From Gordius sp. MW1 (lineage: Eukaryota; Nematomorpha; Gordioida; Gordea; Gordiidae), in contig OZ038529.1 in NCBI GenBank assembly GCA_964036665.1, forward strand, positions 13,090,060-13,154,059: DNA of 64,000 nucleotides, given 5' to 3'. The stretch's first letter is position 1; the number at the start of each line of letters is the position of its first letter. This document shows positions 1 through 14,885 of this stretch, piece by piece. The notes under the pieces were generated by a model, which was not told where the DNA came from, did no database searches, and saw only the letters and a list, made by a program, of their open reading frames with translations. The translations under genes were made by a program, and so were the position numbers.

Positions 1-266
1 TATTTTTTTACGCTCTTTCACATAGAATCGAAAAAAATAAATATTTTTACCTCAAAATTTTTCACATATTTTTCTTTGAACCGTATTCATCCGATGAAAG
101 TTGTCGTTTTCAGACGTGGTTTCTATGATCCCAAGAAATAATTTATCAGAATCTGAAAACTATTACTTTGAAATCATGATCGCATAGAGCCATTTTGAAA
201 AATTAAGCATCACGTTGCGATACAACAAACTAATCGCAACAATAAAACGTTGTCTTTTGTCAAAAT

Positions 267-586
267 GATAGTTCTCGCAGCTTAAAACCTCTTTTCGGAA
301 GTCAATCGAGGATAATAGGATTTTCAAATTGGCTGACTTTTATATATTTTTTCATGCTCTTTCATATACCTCAAAATTTTTCACATATTTTTCTTTGAAC
401 CGTATTCATCCGATGAAAGTTGTCGTTTTCAGACGTGGTTTCTATGATCCCAAGTAAAAATTTATCAGAATCTGAAAACTATTACTTTGAAATCATGATC
501 GCATAATGCATTTTTGAAAAATTAAGCACTCACGTTGCGATACAACAAACTAATCGCAACAATAAAACGTTGTCTTTTGTCAAAAT
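267..586. repeat. Shortened monomer (320 bp)
   Basis: This unit lacks about 24 bp between 'ctctttca' and 'cctcaaaa' (around 361-372), removing the start of the A/T-tract cluster. The rest of the monomer is normal. Confidence 0.85.
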
Positions 587-3500
587 GATAGTTCTCGCAG
601 CTTAAAACCTCTTTGCGGAAGTCAATCGAGGATAATAGGATTCTCAAATTGGCTTACTTTTATATATTCTTTTACGCTCTTTCACATAGAATCGAAAAAA
701 AGAAATATTTTTACCTCAAAATTTTTCACATATTTTTCTTTCGGCCGTATTCATCCGATGAAAGTTGTCGTTTTCAGACGTGGTTTCTATGATCCCAAGT
801 AATAATTTATCAGAATCTGAAAACTATTACTTTGAAATCATGATCGCATAGAGCCATTTTGAAAAATTAAGCATCACGTTGCGATACAACAAACTAATCG
901 CAACAATAAAACGTTGTCTTTTGTCAAAATGATAGTTCTCGCAGCTTAAAACCTCTTTTCGGAAGTCAATCGAGGATAATAGGATTTTCAAATTGGCTGA
1001 CTTTTATATATTTTTTCATGTCTTTCACATAGAATTGAAAAAAATAAATATTTTTACTTCAAAATTTTTCACATATTTTTCTTTGAACCGTATTGATCCG
1101 ATGAAAGTTGTCGTTTTCAGACGTAGTTTCTATGATCCCAAGTAAAAATTTATCAGAATCTGAAAACTATTACTTTGAAATCATGATCGCATAGAGCCAT
1201 TTTCAAAAATTAAGCATCACGTTGCGATACAAACTAATCACAACAATAAAACATTGTCTTTTGTCAAAATGATAGTTCTCGCAGCTTAAAACCTCTTTTC
1301 GGAAGTCAATCGAGGATAATAGGATTTTCAAATTGGCTTACTTTTATATATTTTTTTACGCTCTTTCACATAGAATCGAAAAAAATAAATATTTTTACCT
1401 CAAAATTTTTCACATATTTTTCTTTGAACCGTATTCATCCGATGAAAGTTGTCGTTTTCAGACGTGGTTTCTATGATCCCAAGAAATAATTTATCAGAAT
1501 CTGAAAACTATTACTTTGAAATCATGATCGCATAGAGCCATTTTGAAAAATTAAGCATCACGTTGCGATACAACAAACTAATCGCAACAATAAAACGTTG
1601 TCTTTTGTCAAAATGATAGTTCTCGCAGCTTAAAACCTCTTTTCGGAAGTCAATCGAGGATAATAGGATTTTCAAATTGGCTTACTTTTATATATTTTTT
1701 TACGCTCTTTCACATAGAATCGAAAAAAATAAATATTTTTACTTCAAAATTTTTCACATATTTTTCTTTGGACCGTATTCATCCGATGAAAGTTGTCATT
1801 TTCAGACGTGGTTTCTATGATCCTAATTAATAATTTATCAGAATCTGAAAACTATTACTTTGAAATCATGATCGCATAGAGCCATTTTGAAAAATTAAGC
1901 ATCACGTTGCGATACAACAAACTAATCGCAACAATAAAACGTTGTCTTTTGTCAAAATGATAGTTCTTGCAGCTTAAAACCTCTTTTCGGAAGTCAATCG
2001 AGGATAATAGGATTTTCAAATTGGCTTACTTTTATATATTTTTTCATGTCTTTCACATAGAACTGAAAAAAATAAATATTTTTACTTCAAAATTTTTCAC
2101 ATATTTTTCTTTGAACCGTATTCATCCGATGAAAGTTGTCGTTTTCAGACGTGGTTTCTATGATCCCAAGTAAAAATTTATCAGAATCTGAAAACTATTA
2201 CTTTGAAATCATGATCGCATAGAGCCATTTTCAAAAATTAAGCATCACGTTGCGATGCAACAAACTAATCGCAACAATAAAACGTTGTCTTTTGTCAAAA
2301 TGATAGTTCTCGCAGCTTAAAACCTCTTTTCGGAAGTAAATCGAGGATAATAGGATTCTCAGATTGGCTTACTTTTATATATTTTTTTACGCTCTTTCAC
2401 ATATCGAAAAAAATAAATATTTTTACCTCAAAATGTTTCACATATTTTTCTTTGAACCGTATTCACCCGATGAAAGTTGTCGTTTTCAGACGTGGTTTCT
2501 ATGATCCCAAGTAAAAATTTATCAGAATCTGAAAACCATTACTTTGAAATCATGATCGCGTAGAGCCATTTTGAAAAATTAAGCATCACGTTGCGATACA
2601 ACAAACTAATCGCAACAATAAAACGTTGTCTTTTGTCAAAATGATAGTTCTCGCAGCTTAAAACCTCTTTTCGGAAGTCAATCGAGGATAATAGGATTTT
2701 CAAATTGGCTTACTTTTATATATTTTTTCATGTCTTTCACATAGAATTGAAAAAAATAAATATTTTTACTTCAAAATTTTTCACATATTTTTCTTTGAAC
2801 CGTATTGATCCGACGAAAGTTGTCGTTTTCAGACGTGGTTTCTATGATCCCAAGTAAAAATTTATCAGAATCTGAAAACTATTACTTTGAAATCATGATC
2901 GCATAGAGCCATTTTCAACAATTAAGCATCACGTTGCGATACAACAAACTAATCACAACAATAAAACATTGTCTTTTGTCAAAATGATAGTTCTCGCAGC
3001 TTAAAACCTCTTTTCGGAAGTCAATCGAGGATAATAGGATTTTCAAATTGGCTTACTTTTATATATTTTTTTATGTCTTTCACATAGAATTGAAAAAAAT
3101 AAATATTTTTACCTCAAAATTTTTCACATATTATTCTTTGAACCGTATTCATCCGATGAAAGTTGTCGTTTTCAGACGTGGTTTCTATGATCCCAAGTAA
3201 AAATTTATCAGAATCTAAAAACTATTACTTTGAAATCATAATCGCATAGAACAGTTTTCAAAAATTCAGCACTCACGTTGCGATACAACAAACTAATCGC
3301 AACAATAAAACGTTGTCTTTTGTCAAAATGAATAGTTCTGGCAACTTAAAACCTCTTTTCGGAAGTAAATCGAGGATAATAGGATTCTCAAATTGGCTTA
3401 CTTTTATATATTTTTTCATGCTCTTTCACATACAATCGAAAAAAATAAATATTTTTACCTCAAAATTTTTCACATATTTTTCTTTGAACCGTATTGATCC

Positions 3501-4080
3501 GATGAAAGTTGTCGTTTTCAGACGTGGTTTCTATTATCCCAAGTAAAAATTTATCAGAATCTGAAAACTATTACTTTGAAATCATGATCGCATAGAGCCA
3601 TTTTCAAAAATTAAGCATCACGTTGCGATACAACAAACTAATCACAACAATAAAACATTGTCTTTTGTCAAAATGATAGTTCTCGCAGCTTAAAACCTCT
3701 TTTAGAAGTCAATCGAGGATAATAGGATTCTCAAATTGGCTTACTTTTATATATTTTTTTACGCTCTTTCACATAGAATCGAAAAAAATAAATATTTTTA
3801 CCTCAAAATTTTTCACATATTTTTCTTTGAACCGTATTCATCCGATGAAAGTTGTCGTTTTAAGACGTGGTTTCTATGATCCCAAGTAAAAATTTATCAG
3901 AATCTGAAAACCATTACTTTGAAATCATGATCGCGTAGAGCCATTTTTAAAAATTAAGCATCACGTTGCGATACAACAAACTAATCGCTACAACAAAACG
4001 TTGTCTTTTGTCAAACTGATAGTTCTCGCAGCTTAAAACCTCTTTTCGGAAGTCAATCGAGGATAATAGGATTCTCAAAT

Positions 4081-4764
4081 TGGCTTACTTTTATATATTT
4101 TTTCATGCTCTTTCACATAGAATGGAAAAAAATAAATATTTTTACCTCAAAATTTTTCACATATTTTTCTTTGAACCGTATTCATCTGATGAAAGTTGTC
4201 GTTTTCAGACGTGGTTTCTATCCCAAGTAAAAATTTATCAGAATCAGAAAAATATTACTTTGAAATCATGATCGCATAGTGCATTTTAGAAAAATTAAGC
4301 ACTCACGTTGCGATACAACAAACTAATCGCAACAATAAAACGTTGTCTTTTGTCAAAATGATTGTTCTCGCAGCTTAAAACCTCTTTTCGGAAGTCAATC
4401 GAGGATAATAGGCTTCTCAAATTGGCTTACTTTTATATATTTTTTTATGCTCTTTCACATAGAATGGAAAAAAATAAATATTTTTACCTCAAAATTTTTC
4501 ACATATTTTTCTTTGAACCGTATTCATCTGATGAAAGTTGTCGTTTTCAGACGTGGTTTCTATCCCAAGTAAAAATTTATCAGAATCAGAAAAATATTAC
4601 TTTGAAATCATGATCGCATAGTGCATTTTAGAAAAATTAAGCACTCACGTTGCGATACAACAAACTAATCGCAACAATAAAACGTTGTCTTTTGTCAAAA
4701 TGATTGTTCTCGCAGCTTAAAACCTCTTTTCGGAAGTCAATCGAGGATAATAGGATTCTAAAAT
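4081..4764. repeat. Two adjacent near-identical monomers (342 bp each)
   Basis: Units at 4,081-4,422 and 4,423-4,764 share a 3-bp loss ('ttctatcccaag' for 'ttctatgatcccaag', at 4,220 and 4,562), the change 'catctgatg', and class B sequence ('tcagaaaaatatt', 'catagtgcattttag'). They look like a single-monomer tandem duplication. The 3-bp loss lengthens a spurious open frame. Confidence 0.8.
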
Positions 4765-5148
4765 TGGCTTACTTTTATATATTTTTTCATGCTCTTTCAC
4801 ATACAATCGAAAAAAATAAATATTTTTACCTCAAAATTTTTCACATATTTTTCTTTCAACGGTATGCATCCGATGAAAGTTGTCGTTTTCAGACGTGGTT
4901 TCTATGATCCCAAGTAAAAATTTATCAGAATCTGAAAACTATTACTTTGAAATCATGATCGCATAGAGCGATTTTCAAAAATTAAGCATCACGTTGCGAT
5001 GCAACAAACTAATCGCAACAACAAAACGTTGTCTTTTGTCAAAATGATAGTTCTCGCAGCTTAAAACCTCTTTTCGGAAGTCAATCGAGGATAATAGGAT
5101 TCTCAAATTGGCTTACTTTTATATATTTTTTCATGCTCTTTCACATAG

Positions 5149-7897
5149 AATCGAAAAAAATAAATATTTTTACCTCAAAATTTTTCACATATTTTTCTTT
5201 GAACCGTATTGATCCGATGAAAGTTGTCGTTTTCAGACGTGGTTTCTATGATCCCAAGTAAAAATTTATCAGAATCTGAAAACTATTACTTTGAAATCAT
5301 GATCGCATAGAGCCATTTTCAAAAATTAAGCATCACGTTGCGATGCAACAAACTAATCGCAACAATAAAACGTTGTCTTTTGTCAAAATGATAGTTCTCG
5401 CAGCTTAAAACCTCTTTTCCTAAGTCAATCGAGGATAATAGGATTCTCAAATTGGTTTACTTTTATATATATTTTCATGCTCTTTCACATAGAATGGAAA
5501 AAAATAAATATTTTTACCTCAAAATTTTTCACATATTTTTCTTTGAACCGTATTCATCCGATGAAAGTTGTCGTTTTCAGACGTGGTTTCTTTAATCCCA
5601 AGTAAAAATTTATCAGAATCTGAAAACTATTACTTTGAAATCATGATCGCATAGAGCCATTTTCATAAATTAAGCATCACGTTGCGATACAACAAACTAA
5701 TCGCAACAATAAAACGTTGTCTTTTGTCAAAATGATAGTTCTCGCAGCTTAAAACCTCTTTTCGGAAGTCAATCGAGGATAATAGGATTCTCAAATTGGC
5801 TTACTTTTAAATATTTTTTCATGCTCTTTCACATGGAATCGAAAAAAATAAATATTTTTACCTCAAAATTTTTCACATATTTTTCTTTGAACCGTATTGA
5901 TCCGATGAAAGTTGTCGTTTTCAGACGTGGTTTCTATGATCCCAAGTAAAAATTTATCAGAATCTGAAAACTATTACTTTGAAATCATGATCGCATAGAG
6001 CCATTTTCAAAAATTAAGCATCACGTTGCGATACAACAAACTAATCGCAACAATAAAACGTTGTCTTTTGTCAAAATGATAGTTCTCGCAGCTTAAAACC
6101 TCTTTTCGGAAGTCAATCGAGGATAATAGGATTCTCAAATTGGCTTACTTTTATATATTTTTTCATGCTCTTTCACATAGAATGGAAAAAAATAAATATT
6201 TTTACCTCAAAATTTTTCACATATTTTTCTTTGAACTGTATTCATCTGATGAAAGTTGTCGTTTTCAGACGTGGTTTCTATGATCCCAAGTAAAAATTTA
6301 TCAGAATCAGAAAAATATTACTTTGAAATCATGATCGCATAGTGCATTTTTGAAAAATTAAGCACTCACGTTGCGATACAACAAACTAATCGCAACAATA
6401 AAACGTTGTCTTTTGTCAAAATGATTGTTCTCGCAGCTTAAAACCTCTTTTCGGAAGTCAATCGAGGATAAAAGGATTCTCAAATTGGCTTACTTTTATA
6501 TATTTTTTCATGCTCTTTCACATACAATCAAAAAAAATAAATATTTTTACCTCAAAATTTTTCACATATTTTTCTTTCAACCGTATGCATCCGATGAAAG
6601 TTGTCGTTTTCAGACGTGGTTTCTATGATCCCAAGTAAAAATTTATCAGAATCTGAAAACTATTACTTTCAAATCATGATCGCATAGAGCCATTTTCAAA
6701 AATTAAGCATCACGTTGCGATGCAACAAACTAATCGCAACAATAAAACGTTGTCTTTTGTCAAAATGATAGTTCTCGCAGCTTAAAACCTCTTTTCGGAA
6801 GTCAATCGAGGATAATAGGATTCTCAAATTGGCTTACTTTTATATATTTTTTCATGCTCTTTCACATAGAATGGAAAAAAATAAATATTTTTACCTCAAA
6901 ATTTTTCACATATTTTTCTTTGAACCGTATTCATCCGATGAAAGTTGTCGTTTTCAGACGTGGTTTCTTTGATCCCAAGTAAAAATTTATCAGAATCTGA
7001 AAACTATTACTTTGAAATCATGATCGCATAGAGCCATTTTCAAAAATAAAGCATCACGTTGCGATACAACAAACTAATCGCAACAATAAAACGTTGTCTT
7101 TTGTCAAAATGATAGTTCTCGCAGCTTAAAACCTCTTTTCGGAAGTCAATCGAGGATAATAGGATTCTCAAATTGGCTTACTTTTAAATACTTTTTCATG
7201 CTCTTTCACATAGAATCGAAAAAAATAAATATTTTTACCTCAAAATTTTTCACATATTTTTCTATCAACCGTATGCATCCGATGAAAGTTGTCGTTTTCA
7301 GACGTGGTTTCTATGATCCCAAGTAAAAATTTATCAGAATCTAAAAACTATTACTTTGAAATCATAATCGCATAGGGCAGTTTTCAAAAATTCAGCACTC
7401 ACATTGCGATACAACAAACTAATCGCAACAATAAAACGTTGTCTTTTGTCAAAATGAATAGCAGCTTAAAATCTCTTTTCGAAAGTAAATCGAGGATAAT
7501 AGGATTCTCAAATTGGCTTACTTTTATATATTTTTTTATGCTCTTTCACATACAATCGAAAAAAATAAATATTTTTACCTCAAAATTTTTCACATATTTT
7601 TCTATCAACCGTATGCATCCGATGAAAGTTGTCGTTTTCAGACGTGGTTTCTATGATCCCAAGTAAACATTTATCAGAATCTGAAAACTATTACTTTGAA
7701 ATCATGATCGCATAGAGCCATTTTCAAAAATTAAGCATCACGTTGCGATACAACAAACTAATCGCAACAATAAAACGTTGTCTTTTGTCAAAATGATAGT
7801 TCTCGCAGCTTAAAACCTCTTTTCGCAAGTCAATCGAGGATAATAGGATTCTCAAATTGGCTTACTTTTATATATTTTTTTATGCTCTTTCACATAC
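5149..7897. repeat. 2,749-bp block, copy 1 (8 monomers)
   Basis: This block is repeated directly downstream with an offset of exactly 2,749 bp. Diagnostic marks are 'tttcctaagtc' (5,421), 'catggaatcg' near 5,832, 'gaactgtattcatctg' near 6,233, 'gataaaagg' near 6,467 and the class C unit near 7,340-7,460. The left limit is the first base after the g/c difference at 5,148/7,897. Confidence 0.9.
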
Positions 7898-10659
7898 AAT
7901 CGAAAAAAATAAATATTTTTACCTCAAAATTTTTCACATATTTTTCTTTGAACCGTATTGATCCGATGAAAGTTGTCGTTTTCAGACGTGGTTTCTATGA
8001 TCCCAAGTAAAAATTTATCAGAATCTGAAAACTATTACTTTGAAATCATGATCGCATAGAGCCATTTTCAAAAATTAAGCATCACGTTGCGATGCAACAA
8101 ACTAATCGCAACAATAAAACGTTGTCTTTTGTCAAAATGATAGTTCTCGCAGCTTAAAACCTCTTTTCCTAAGTCAATCGAGGATAATAGGATTCTCAAA
8201 TTGGTTTACTTTTATATATATTTTCATGCTCTTTCACATAGAATGGAAAAAAATAAATATTTTTACCTCAAAATTTTTCACATATTTTTCTTTGAACCGT
8301 ATTCATCCGATGAAAGTTGTCGTTTTCAGACGTGGTTTCTTTAATCCCAAGTAAAAATTTATCAGAATCTGAAAACTATTACTTTGAAATCATGATCGCA
8401 TAGAGCCATTTTCATAAATTAAGCATCACGTTGCGATACAACAAACTAATCGCAACAATAAAACGTTGTCTTTTGTCAAAATGATAGTTCTCGCAGCTTA
8501 AAACCTCTTTTCGGAAGTCAATCGAGGATAATAGGATTCTCAAATTGGCTTACTTTTAAATATTTTTTCATGCTCTTTCACATGGAATCGAAAAAAATAA
8601 ATATTTTTACCTCAAAATTTTTCACATATTTTTCTTTGAACCGTATTGATCCGATGAAAGTTGTCGTTTTCAGACGTGGTTTCTATGATCCCAAGTAAAA
8701 ATTTATCAGAATCTGAAAACTATTACTTTGAAATCATGATCGCATAGAGCCATTTTCAAAAATTAAGCATCACGTTGCGATACAACAAACTAATCGCAAC
8801 AATAAAACGTTGTCTTTTGTCAAAATGATAGTTCTCGCAGCTTAAAACCTCTTTTCGGAAGTCAATCGAGGATAATAGGATTCTCAAATTGGCTTACTTT
8901 TATATATTTTTTCATGCTCTTTCACATAGAATGGAAAAAAATAAATATTTTTACCTCAAAATTTTTCACATATTTTTCTTTGAACTGTATTCATCTGATG
9001 AAAGTTGTCGTTTTCAGACGTGGTTTCTATGATCCCAAGTAAAAATTTATCAGAATCAGAAAAATATTACTTTGAAATCATGATCGCATAGTGCATTTTT
9101 GAAAAATTAAGCACTCACGTTGCGATACAACAAACTAATCGCAACAATAAAACGTTGTCTTTTGTCAAAATGATTGTTCTCGCAGCTTAAAACCTCTTTT
9201 CGGAAGTCAATCGAGGATAAAAGGATTCTCAAATTGGCTTACTTTTATATATTTTTTCATGCTCTTTCACATACAATCAAAAAAAATAAATATTTTTACC
9301 TCAAAATTTTTCACATATTTTTCTTTCAACCGTATGCATCCGATGAAAGTTGTCGTTTTCAGACGTGGTTTCTATGATCCCAAGTAAAAATTTATCAGAA
9401 TCTGAAAACTATTACTTTCAAATCATGATCGCATAGAGCCATTTTCAAAAATTAAGCATCACGTTGCGATGCAACAAACTAATCGCAACAATAAAACGTT
9501 GTCTTTTGTCAAAATGATAGTTCTCGCAGCTTAAAACCTCTTTTCGGAAGTCAATCGAGGATAATAGGATTCTCAAATTGGCTTACTTTTATATATTTTT
9601 TCATGCTCTTTCACATAGAATGGAAAAAAATAAATATTTTTACCTCAAAATTTTTCACATATTTTTCTTTGAACCGTATTCATCCGATGAAAGTTGTCGT
9701 TTTCAGACGTGGTTTCTTTGATCCCAAGTAAAAATTTATCAGAATCTGAAAACTATTACTTTGAAATCATGATCGCATAGAGCCATTTTCAAAAATAAAG
9801 CATCACGTTGCGATACAACAAACTAATCGCAACAATAAAACGTTGTCTTTTGTCAAAATGATAGTTCTCGCAGCTTAAAACCTCTTTTCGGAAGTCAATC
9901 GAGGATAATAGGATTCTCAAATTGGCTTACTTTTAAATACTTTTTCATGCTCTTTCACATAGAATCGAAAAAAATAAATATTTTTACCTCAAAATTTTTC
10001 ACATATTTTTCTATCAACCGTATGCATCCGATGAAAGTTGTCGTTTTCAGACGTGGTTTCTATGATCCCAAGTAAAAATTTATCAGAATCTAAAAACTAT
10101 TACTTTGAAATCATAATCGCATAGGGCAGTTTTCAAAAATTCAGCACTCACATTGCGATACAACAAACTAATCGCAACAATAAAACGTTGTCTTTTGTCA
10201 AAATGAATAGCAGCTTAAAATCTCTTTTCGAAAGTAAATCGAGGATAATAGGATTCTCAAATTGGCTTACTTTTATATATTTTTTTATGCTCTTTCACAT
10301 ACAATCGAAAAAAATAAATATTTTTACCTCAAAATTTTTCACATATTTTTCTATCAACCGTATGCATCCGATGAAAGTTGTCGTTTTCAGACGTGGTTTC
10401 TATGATCCCAAGTAAACATTTATCAGAATCTGAAAACTATTACTTTGAAATCATGATCGCATAGAGCCATTTTCAAAAATTAAGCATCACGTTGCGATAC
10501 AACAAACTAATCGCAACAATAAAACGTTGTCTTTTGTCAAAATGATAGTTCTCGCAGCTTAAAACCTCTTTTCGCAAGTCAATCGAGGATAATAGGATTC
10601 TCAAATTGGCTTACTTTTATATATTTTTTTATGCTCTTTCACATACAATCGAAAAAAAT
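7898..10659. repeat. 2,749-bp block, copy 2
   Basis: A tandem copy of the preceding block; every mark I checked matches at +2,749 ('taagtc' at 8,170 against 5,421). Similarity ends at 10,660, where 'aaaaaaatta' replaces 'aaaaaaataa' of 7,911. The breakpoint therefore lies within 7,898-7,910. I found no internal difference by eye. Confidence 0.9.
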
Positions 10660-12087
10660 TAATATTTTTACCTCAAAATTTTTCACATATTTTTCTATCA
10701 ACCGTATGCATCCGATGAAAGTTGTCGTTTTCAGACGTGGTTTCTATGATCCCAAGTAAAAATTTATCAGAATCTGAAAACTATTACTTTGAAATCATGA
10801 TCGCATAGAGCCATTTTCAAAAATTAAGCATCACGTTGCGATACAACAAACTAATCGCAACAATAAAACGTTGTCTTTTGTCAAAATGATAGTTCTCGCA
10901 GCTTAAAACCTCTTTTCGGAAGTCAATCGAGGATAATAGGATTCTCAAATTGGCTTACTTTTAAATATTTTTTTATGCTCTTTCACATAGAATCGAAAAA
11001 AATAAATATTTTTACCTCAAAATTTTTCACATATTTTTCTTTGAACCGTATTCATCCGATGAAAGTTGTCGTTTTCAGACGTGGTTTCTATGATCCCAAG
11101 TAAAAATTTATCAGAATCAGAAAAATATTACTTTGAAATCATGATCGCATAGTGCATTTTTGAAAAATTAAGCACTCACGTTGCGATACAACAAACTAAT
11201 CGCAACAATAAAACGTTGTCTTTTGTCAAAATGATAGTTCTCGCAGCTTAAAACCTCTTTTCCGAAGTCAATCGAGGATAATAGGATTCTCAAATTGGCT
11301 TACTTTTATATATTTTTTCATGCTCTTTCACATAGAATTAAAAAAAATAAATATTTTTACCTCAAAATTTTTCACATATTTTTCTTTGAACCGTATTCAT
11401 CCGATGAAAGTTGTCGTTTTCAGACGTGGTTTCTATGATCCCAAGTTATAATTTATCAGAATCTGAAATCTATTACTTTAAAATCATGATCGCATAATGC
11501 ATTTTTGAAAAATTAAGCACTCACGTTGCGATACAACAAACTAATCGCAACAATAAAACGTTGTCTTTTGTCAAAATGATAGTTCTCGCAGCTTAAAACC
11601 TCTTTTCGGAAGTCAATCGAGGATAATAGGATTCTCAAATTGGCTTACTTTTATATATTTTTTCATGCTCTTTCACATAGAATTAAAAAAAATAAATATT
11701 TTTACCTCAAAATTTTTCACATATTTTTCTTTGAACCGTATTCATCCGATGAAAGTTGTCGTTTTCAGACGTGGTTTCTATGATCCCAAGTAAAAATTTA
11801 TCAGAATCTGAAAACTATTACTTTGAAATCATGATCGCATAGAGCCATTTTCAAAAATTAAGCATCACGTTGCGATACAACGAACTTATCGCAACAATAA
11901 AACGTTGTCTTTTGTCAAAATAATAGTTCTCGCAGCTTAAAACCTCTTTTCGGAAGTCAATCGAGGATAATAGGATTGTCAAATTGGCTTACTTTTATAT
12001 ATTTTTTCATGCTCTTTCACATACGATCAAAAAAAATAAATATTTTTACCTCAAAATTTTTCACATATTTTTCTTTGAACCGTATTG
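10660..12087. repeat. Intervening monomers between block copies 2 and 3
   Basis: About four monomers not shared with the neighbouring 2,749-bp block, including units with 'gaattaaaaaaaataa', one with 'aagttataatttatc' near 11,445 and one with 'catacgatcaaaa' near 12,020. No gene or non-satellite sequence is visible. Confidence 0.75.
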
Positions 12088-14885
12088 ATCCGATGAAAGT
12101 TGTCGTTTTCAGACGTGGTTTCTATGATCCCAAGTAAAAATTTATCAGAATCTGAAAACTATTACTTTGAAATCATGATCGCATAGAGCGATTTTCAAAA
12201 ATTAAGCATCACGTTGCGATGCAACAAACTAATCGCAACAACAAAACGTTGTCTTTTGTCAAAATGATAGTTCTCGCAGCTTAAAACCTCTTTTCGGAAG
12301 TCAATCGAGGATAATAGGATTCTCAAATTGGCTTACTTTTATATATTTTTTCATGCTCTTTCACATAGAATCGAAAAAAATAAATATTTTTACCTCAAAA
12401 TTTTTCACATATTTTTCTTTGAACCGTATTGATCCGATGAAAGTTGTCGTTTTCAGACGTGGTTTCTATGATCCCAAGTAAAAATTTATCAGAATCTGAA
12501 AACTATTACTTTGAAATCATGATCGCATAGAGCCATTTTCAAAAATTAAGCATCACGTTGCGATGCAACAAACTAATCGCAACAATAAAACGTTGTCTTT
12601 TGTCAAAATGATAGTTCTCGCAGCTTAAAACCTCTTTTCCTAAGTCAATCGAGGATAATAGGATTCTCAAATTGGTTTACTTTTATATATATTTTCATGC
12701 TCTTTCACATAGAATGGAAAAAAATAAATATTTTTACCTCAAAATTTTTCACATATTTTTCTTTGAACCGTATTCATCCGATGAAAGTTGTCGTTTTCAG
12801 ACGTGGTTTCTTTAATCCCAAGTAAAAATTTATCAGAATCTGAAAACTATTACTTTGAAATCATGATCGCATAGAGCCATTTTCATAAATTAAGCATCAC
12901 GTTGCGATACAACAAACTAATCGCAACAATAAAACGTTGTCTTTTGTCAAAATGATAGTTCTCGCAGCTTAAAACCTCTTTTCGGAAGTCAATCGAGGAT
13001 AATAGGATTCTCAAATTGGCTTACTTTTAAATATTTTTTCATGCTCTTTCACATGGAATCGAAAAAAATAAATATTTTTACCTCAAAATTTTTCACATAT
13101 TTTTCTTTGAACCGTATTGATCCGATGAAAGTTGTCGTTTTCAGACGTGGTTTCTATGATCCCAAGTAAAAATTTATCAGAATCTGAAAACTATTACTTT
13201 GAAATCATGATCGCATAGAGCCATTTTCAAAAATTAAGCATCACGTTGCGATACAACAAACTAATCGCAACAATAAAACGTTGTCTTTTGTCAAAATGAT
13301 AGTTCTCGCAGCTTAAAACCTCTTTTCGGAAGTCAATCGAGGATAATAGGATTCTCAAATTGGCTTACTTTTATATATTTTTTCATGCTCTTTCACATAG
13401 AATGGAAAAAAATAAATATTTTTACCTCAAAATTTTTCACATATTTTTCTTTGAACTGTATTCATCTGATGAAAGTTGTCGTTTTCAGACGTGATTTCTA
13501 TGATCCCAAGTAAAAATTTATCAGAATCAGAAAAATATTACTTTGAAATCATGATCGCATAGTGCATTTTTGAAAAATTAAGCACTCACGTTGCGATACA
13601 ACAAACTAATCGCAACAATAAAACGTTGTCTTTTGTCAAAATGATTGTTCTCGCAGCTTAAAACCTCTTTTCGGAAGTCAATCGAGGATAAAAGGATTCT
13701 CAAATTGGCTTACTTTTATATATTTTTTCATGCTCTTTCACATACAATCAAAAAAAATAAATATTTTTACCTCAAAATTTTTCACATATTTTTCTTTCAA
13801 CCGTATGCATCCGATGAAAGATGTCGTTTTCAGACGTGGTTTCTATGATCCCAAGTAAAAATTTATCAGAATCTGAAAACTATTACTTTCAAATCATGAT
13901 CGCATAGAGCCATTTTCAAAAATTAAGCATCACGTTGCGATGCAACAAACTAATCGCAACAATAAAACGTTGTCTTTTGTCAAAATGATAGTTCTCGCAG
14001 CTTAAAACCTCTTTTCGGAAGTCAATCGAGGATAATAGGATTCTCAAATTGGCTTACTTTTATATATTTTTTCATGCTCTTTCACATAGAATGGAAAAAA
14101 ATAAATATTTTTACCTCAAAATTTTTCACATATTTTTCTTTGAACCGTATTCATCCGATGAAAGTTGTCGTTTTCAGACGTGCTTTCTTTGATCCCAAGT
14201 AAAAATTTATCAGAATCTGAAAACTATTACTTTGAAATCATGATCGCATAGAGCCATTTTCAAAAATAAAGCATCACGTTGCGATACAACAAACTAATCG
14301 CAACAATAAAACGTTGTCTTTTGTCAAAATGATAGTTCTCGCAGCTTAAAACCTCTTTTCGGAAGTCAATCGAGGATAATAGGATTCTCAAATTGGCTTA
14401 CTTTTAAATACTTTTTCATGCTCTTTCACATAGAATCGAAAAAAATAAATATTTTTACCTCAAAATTTTTCACATATTTTTCTATCAACCGTATGCATCC
14501 GATGAAAGTTGTCGTTTTCAGACGTGGTTTCTATGATCCCAAGTAAAAATTTATCAGAATCTAAAAACTATTACTTTGAAATCATAATCGCATAGGGCAG
14601 TCAAAAATTCAGCACTCACATTGCGATACAACAAACTAATCGCAACAATAAAACGTTGTCTTTTGTCAAAATGAATAGCAGCTTAAAATCTCTTTTCGAA
14701 AGTAAATCGAGGATAATAGGATTCTCAAATTGGCTTACTTTTATATATTTTTTTATGCTCTTTCACATACAATCGAAAAAAATAAATATTTTTACCTCAA
14801 AATTTTTCACATATTTTTCTATCAACCGTATGCATCCGATGAAAGTTGTCGTTTTCAGACGTGGTTTCTATGATCCCAAGTAAAC
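12088..14885. repeat. 2,749-bp block, copy 3 (diverged, displaced)
   Basis: This matches copy 1 at +7,220 (from 4,868) and copy 2 at +4,471 ('taagtc' at 12,641). It extends further left into copy 1's flank than copy 2 does, so it derives from the copy 1 side. It has a few private changes: 'gtgatttc' near 13,493, 'gaaagatgtcg' near 13,819, 'gtgctttc' near 14,181 and a 3-bp loss near 14,600. It stops abruptly at the truncation junction 14,885/14,886. Confidence 0.85.

Larger units (their letters stand above)
1..4867. repeat. Left section: relatively diverged monomers, no block copy recognised
   Basis: About 14 monomers in which I see no multi-monomer duplication. Several carry 'tcatgtctttcac' (one base short of the usual 'tcatgctctttcac') with 'acttcaaaa'. 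Several near 1,236, 2,951 and 3,648 carry 'aatcac' and 'aaaacattg', both CpG to CpA changes. The variety of private changes suggests this part has been homogenised less recently than the rest. I see no gene. Confidence 0.8.
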
